A DNA stretch of 7,736 nucleotides from an uncultured Collinsella sp. (GTDB taxonomy: Bacteria > Actinomycetota > Coriobacteriia > Coriobacteriales > Coriobacteriaceae). Below the pieces are notes generated by a model that worked only from the letters and a program-made list of their open reading frames with translations, was not told where the DNA came from and searched no databases. The DNA is taken from NCBI GenBank assembly GCA_934621885.1, contig CAKTUH010000021.1, forward strand, positions 1-7,736, written 5' to 3'. Positions 7,593-7,736 of the stretch are shown piece after piece (position 1 is the first letter of the stretch; each line of letters opens with the position of its first letter). The translations under genes were made by a program, and so were the position numbers.

Positions 7593-7736
7593 CTAGTCCA
7601 CGGTGATGTCGAGGTTTTTGCCGGTTAGGCCCACGTAGCCGCCCTCGGCTGCCTTGGGGCTATCGGCGTGGCAGAGGACCCACTTGTCGGCCTTCCAGTA
7701 GCAGTAGCTGTCACCGGCGGCGGGCATGTCGGCTGC
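7593..7736 (-). CDS. 3' end of an unidentified gene (partial)
   Basis: The last 47 codons of a gene that begins beyond the right edge are read on the minus strand and end with TAG at 7595-7593. The visible C-terminus includes GDSYCYWKADKWVLCHADSP and ends AEGGYVGLTGKNLDITVD. It is rich in aromatic residues, with two cysteines eleven residues apart, and has GC-rich third positions, so it is coding. I do not recognise the family. It converges on the ATPase gene with the three hairpins between them. A 20-base part of it (7630-7649) is echoed upstream of the ATPase gene. Confidence 0.7.
   Translation of the reverse strand, partial: AADMPAAGDSYCYWKADKWVLCHADSPKAAEGGYVGLTGKNLDITVD

Overview
The window is high-GC DNA with long open frames, tight gene overlaps and clear Shine-Dalgarno sequences. 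The gene content is a LuxR-type response regulator, a NarL/DesK-type histidine kinase, a 7TM sensor protein and a phospho-beta-glucosidase. Together with palindromic intergenic repeats this suggests a gut actinobacterium of the Coriobacteriia, with Collinsella as the best guess. That assignment is inference from style and memory, not a search result.

Layout. (1) Positions 1-195 hold the 3' end of a plus-strand gene, probably a secreted or lipoprotein beta-domain. It converges on a minus-strand operon, and a perfect 22-bp hairpin (237-285) lies between them. (2) Positions 303-4215 (possibly 4299) hold a three-gene minus-strand signalling operon: a polytopic membrane sensor with a PAS-like domain, a coiled coil and no recognisable kinase motifs; a HisKA_3-type histidine kinase; and a LuxR-type response regulator. 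Successive genes overlap by a few bases (GTGA or TGATG, then ATGA), so they are probably translationally coupled and work as one pathway. (3) Positions 4300-4562 are non-coding. They hold a terminator-like hairpin, a 13-base direct repeat and a roughly 107-nt nested palindrome whose outer arm includes the stop codon of the next gene. (4) Positions 4563-5993 hold a complete GH1 6-phospho-beta-glucosidase on the minus strand with its own promoter. That promoter is bracketed by an inverted repeat. (5) Positions 6000-6271 are a divergent intergenic region with a REP-like hairpin, a short copy of the 3' end of the gene at the right edge, and a purine-rich tandem repeat. (6) Positions 6272-7387 hold a solitary plus-strand P-loop ATPase with a C-terminal winged-helix-like region. 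(7) Positions 7388-7592 hold three hairpins: a second REP-like hairpin followed by a T-run, then two related hairpins with conserved stems and different 25-nt loops. (8) Positions 7593-7736 hold the 3' end of an unidentified minus-strand gene.

How it works together. The three-gene operon looks like a signal-transduction unit with unknown stimulus and targets. BglA would split cytoplasmic phosphorylated beta-glucosides delivered by a PTS that is not encoded here. The ATPase is the most accessory-looking gene: it stands alone, REP-like hairpins lie on both sides in the same orientation, and a fragment matching the end of its right-hand neighbour lies on its left. This makes 6134-7649 the likeliest place for recent rearrangement.
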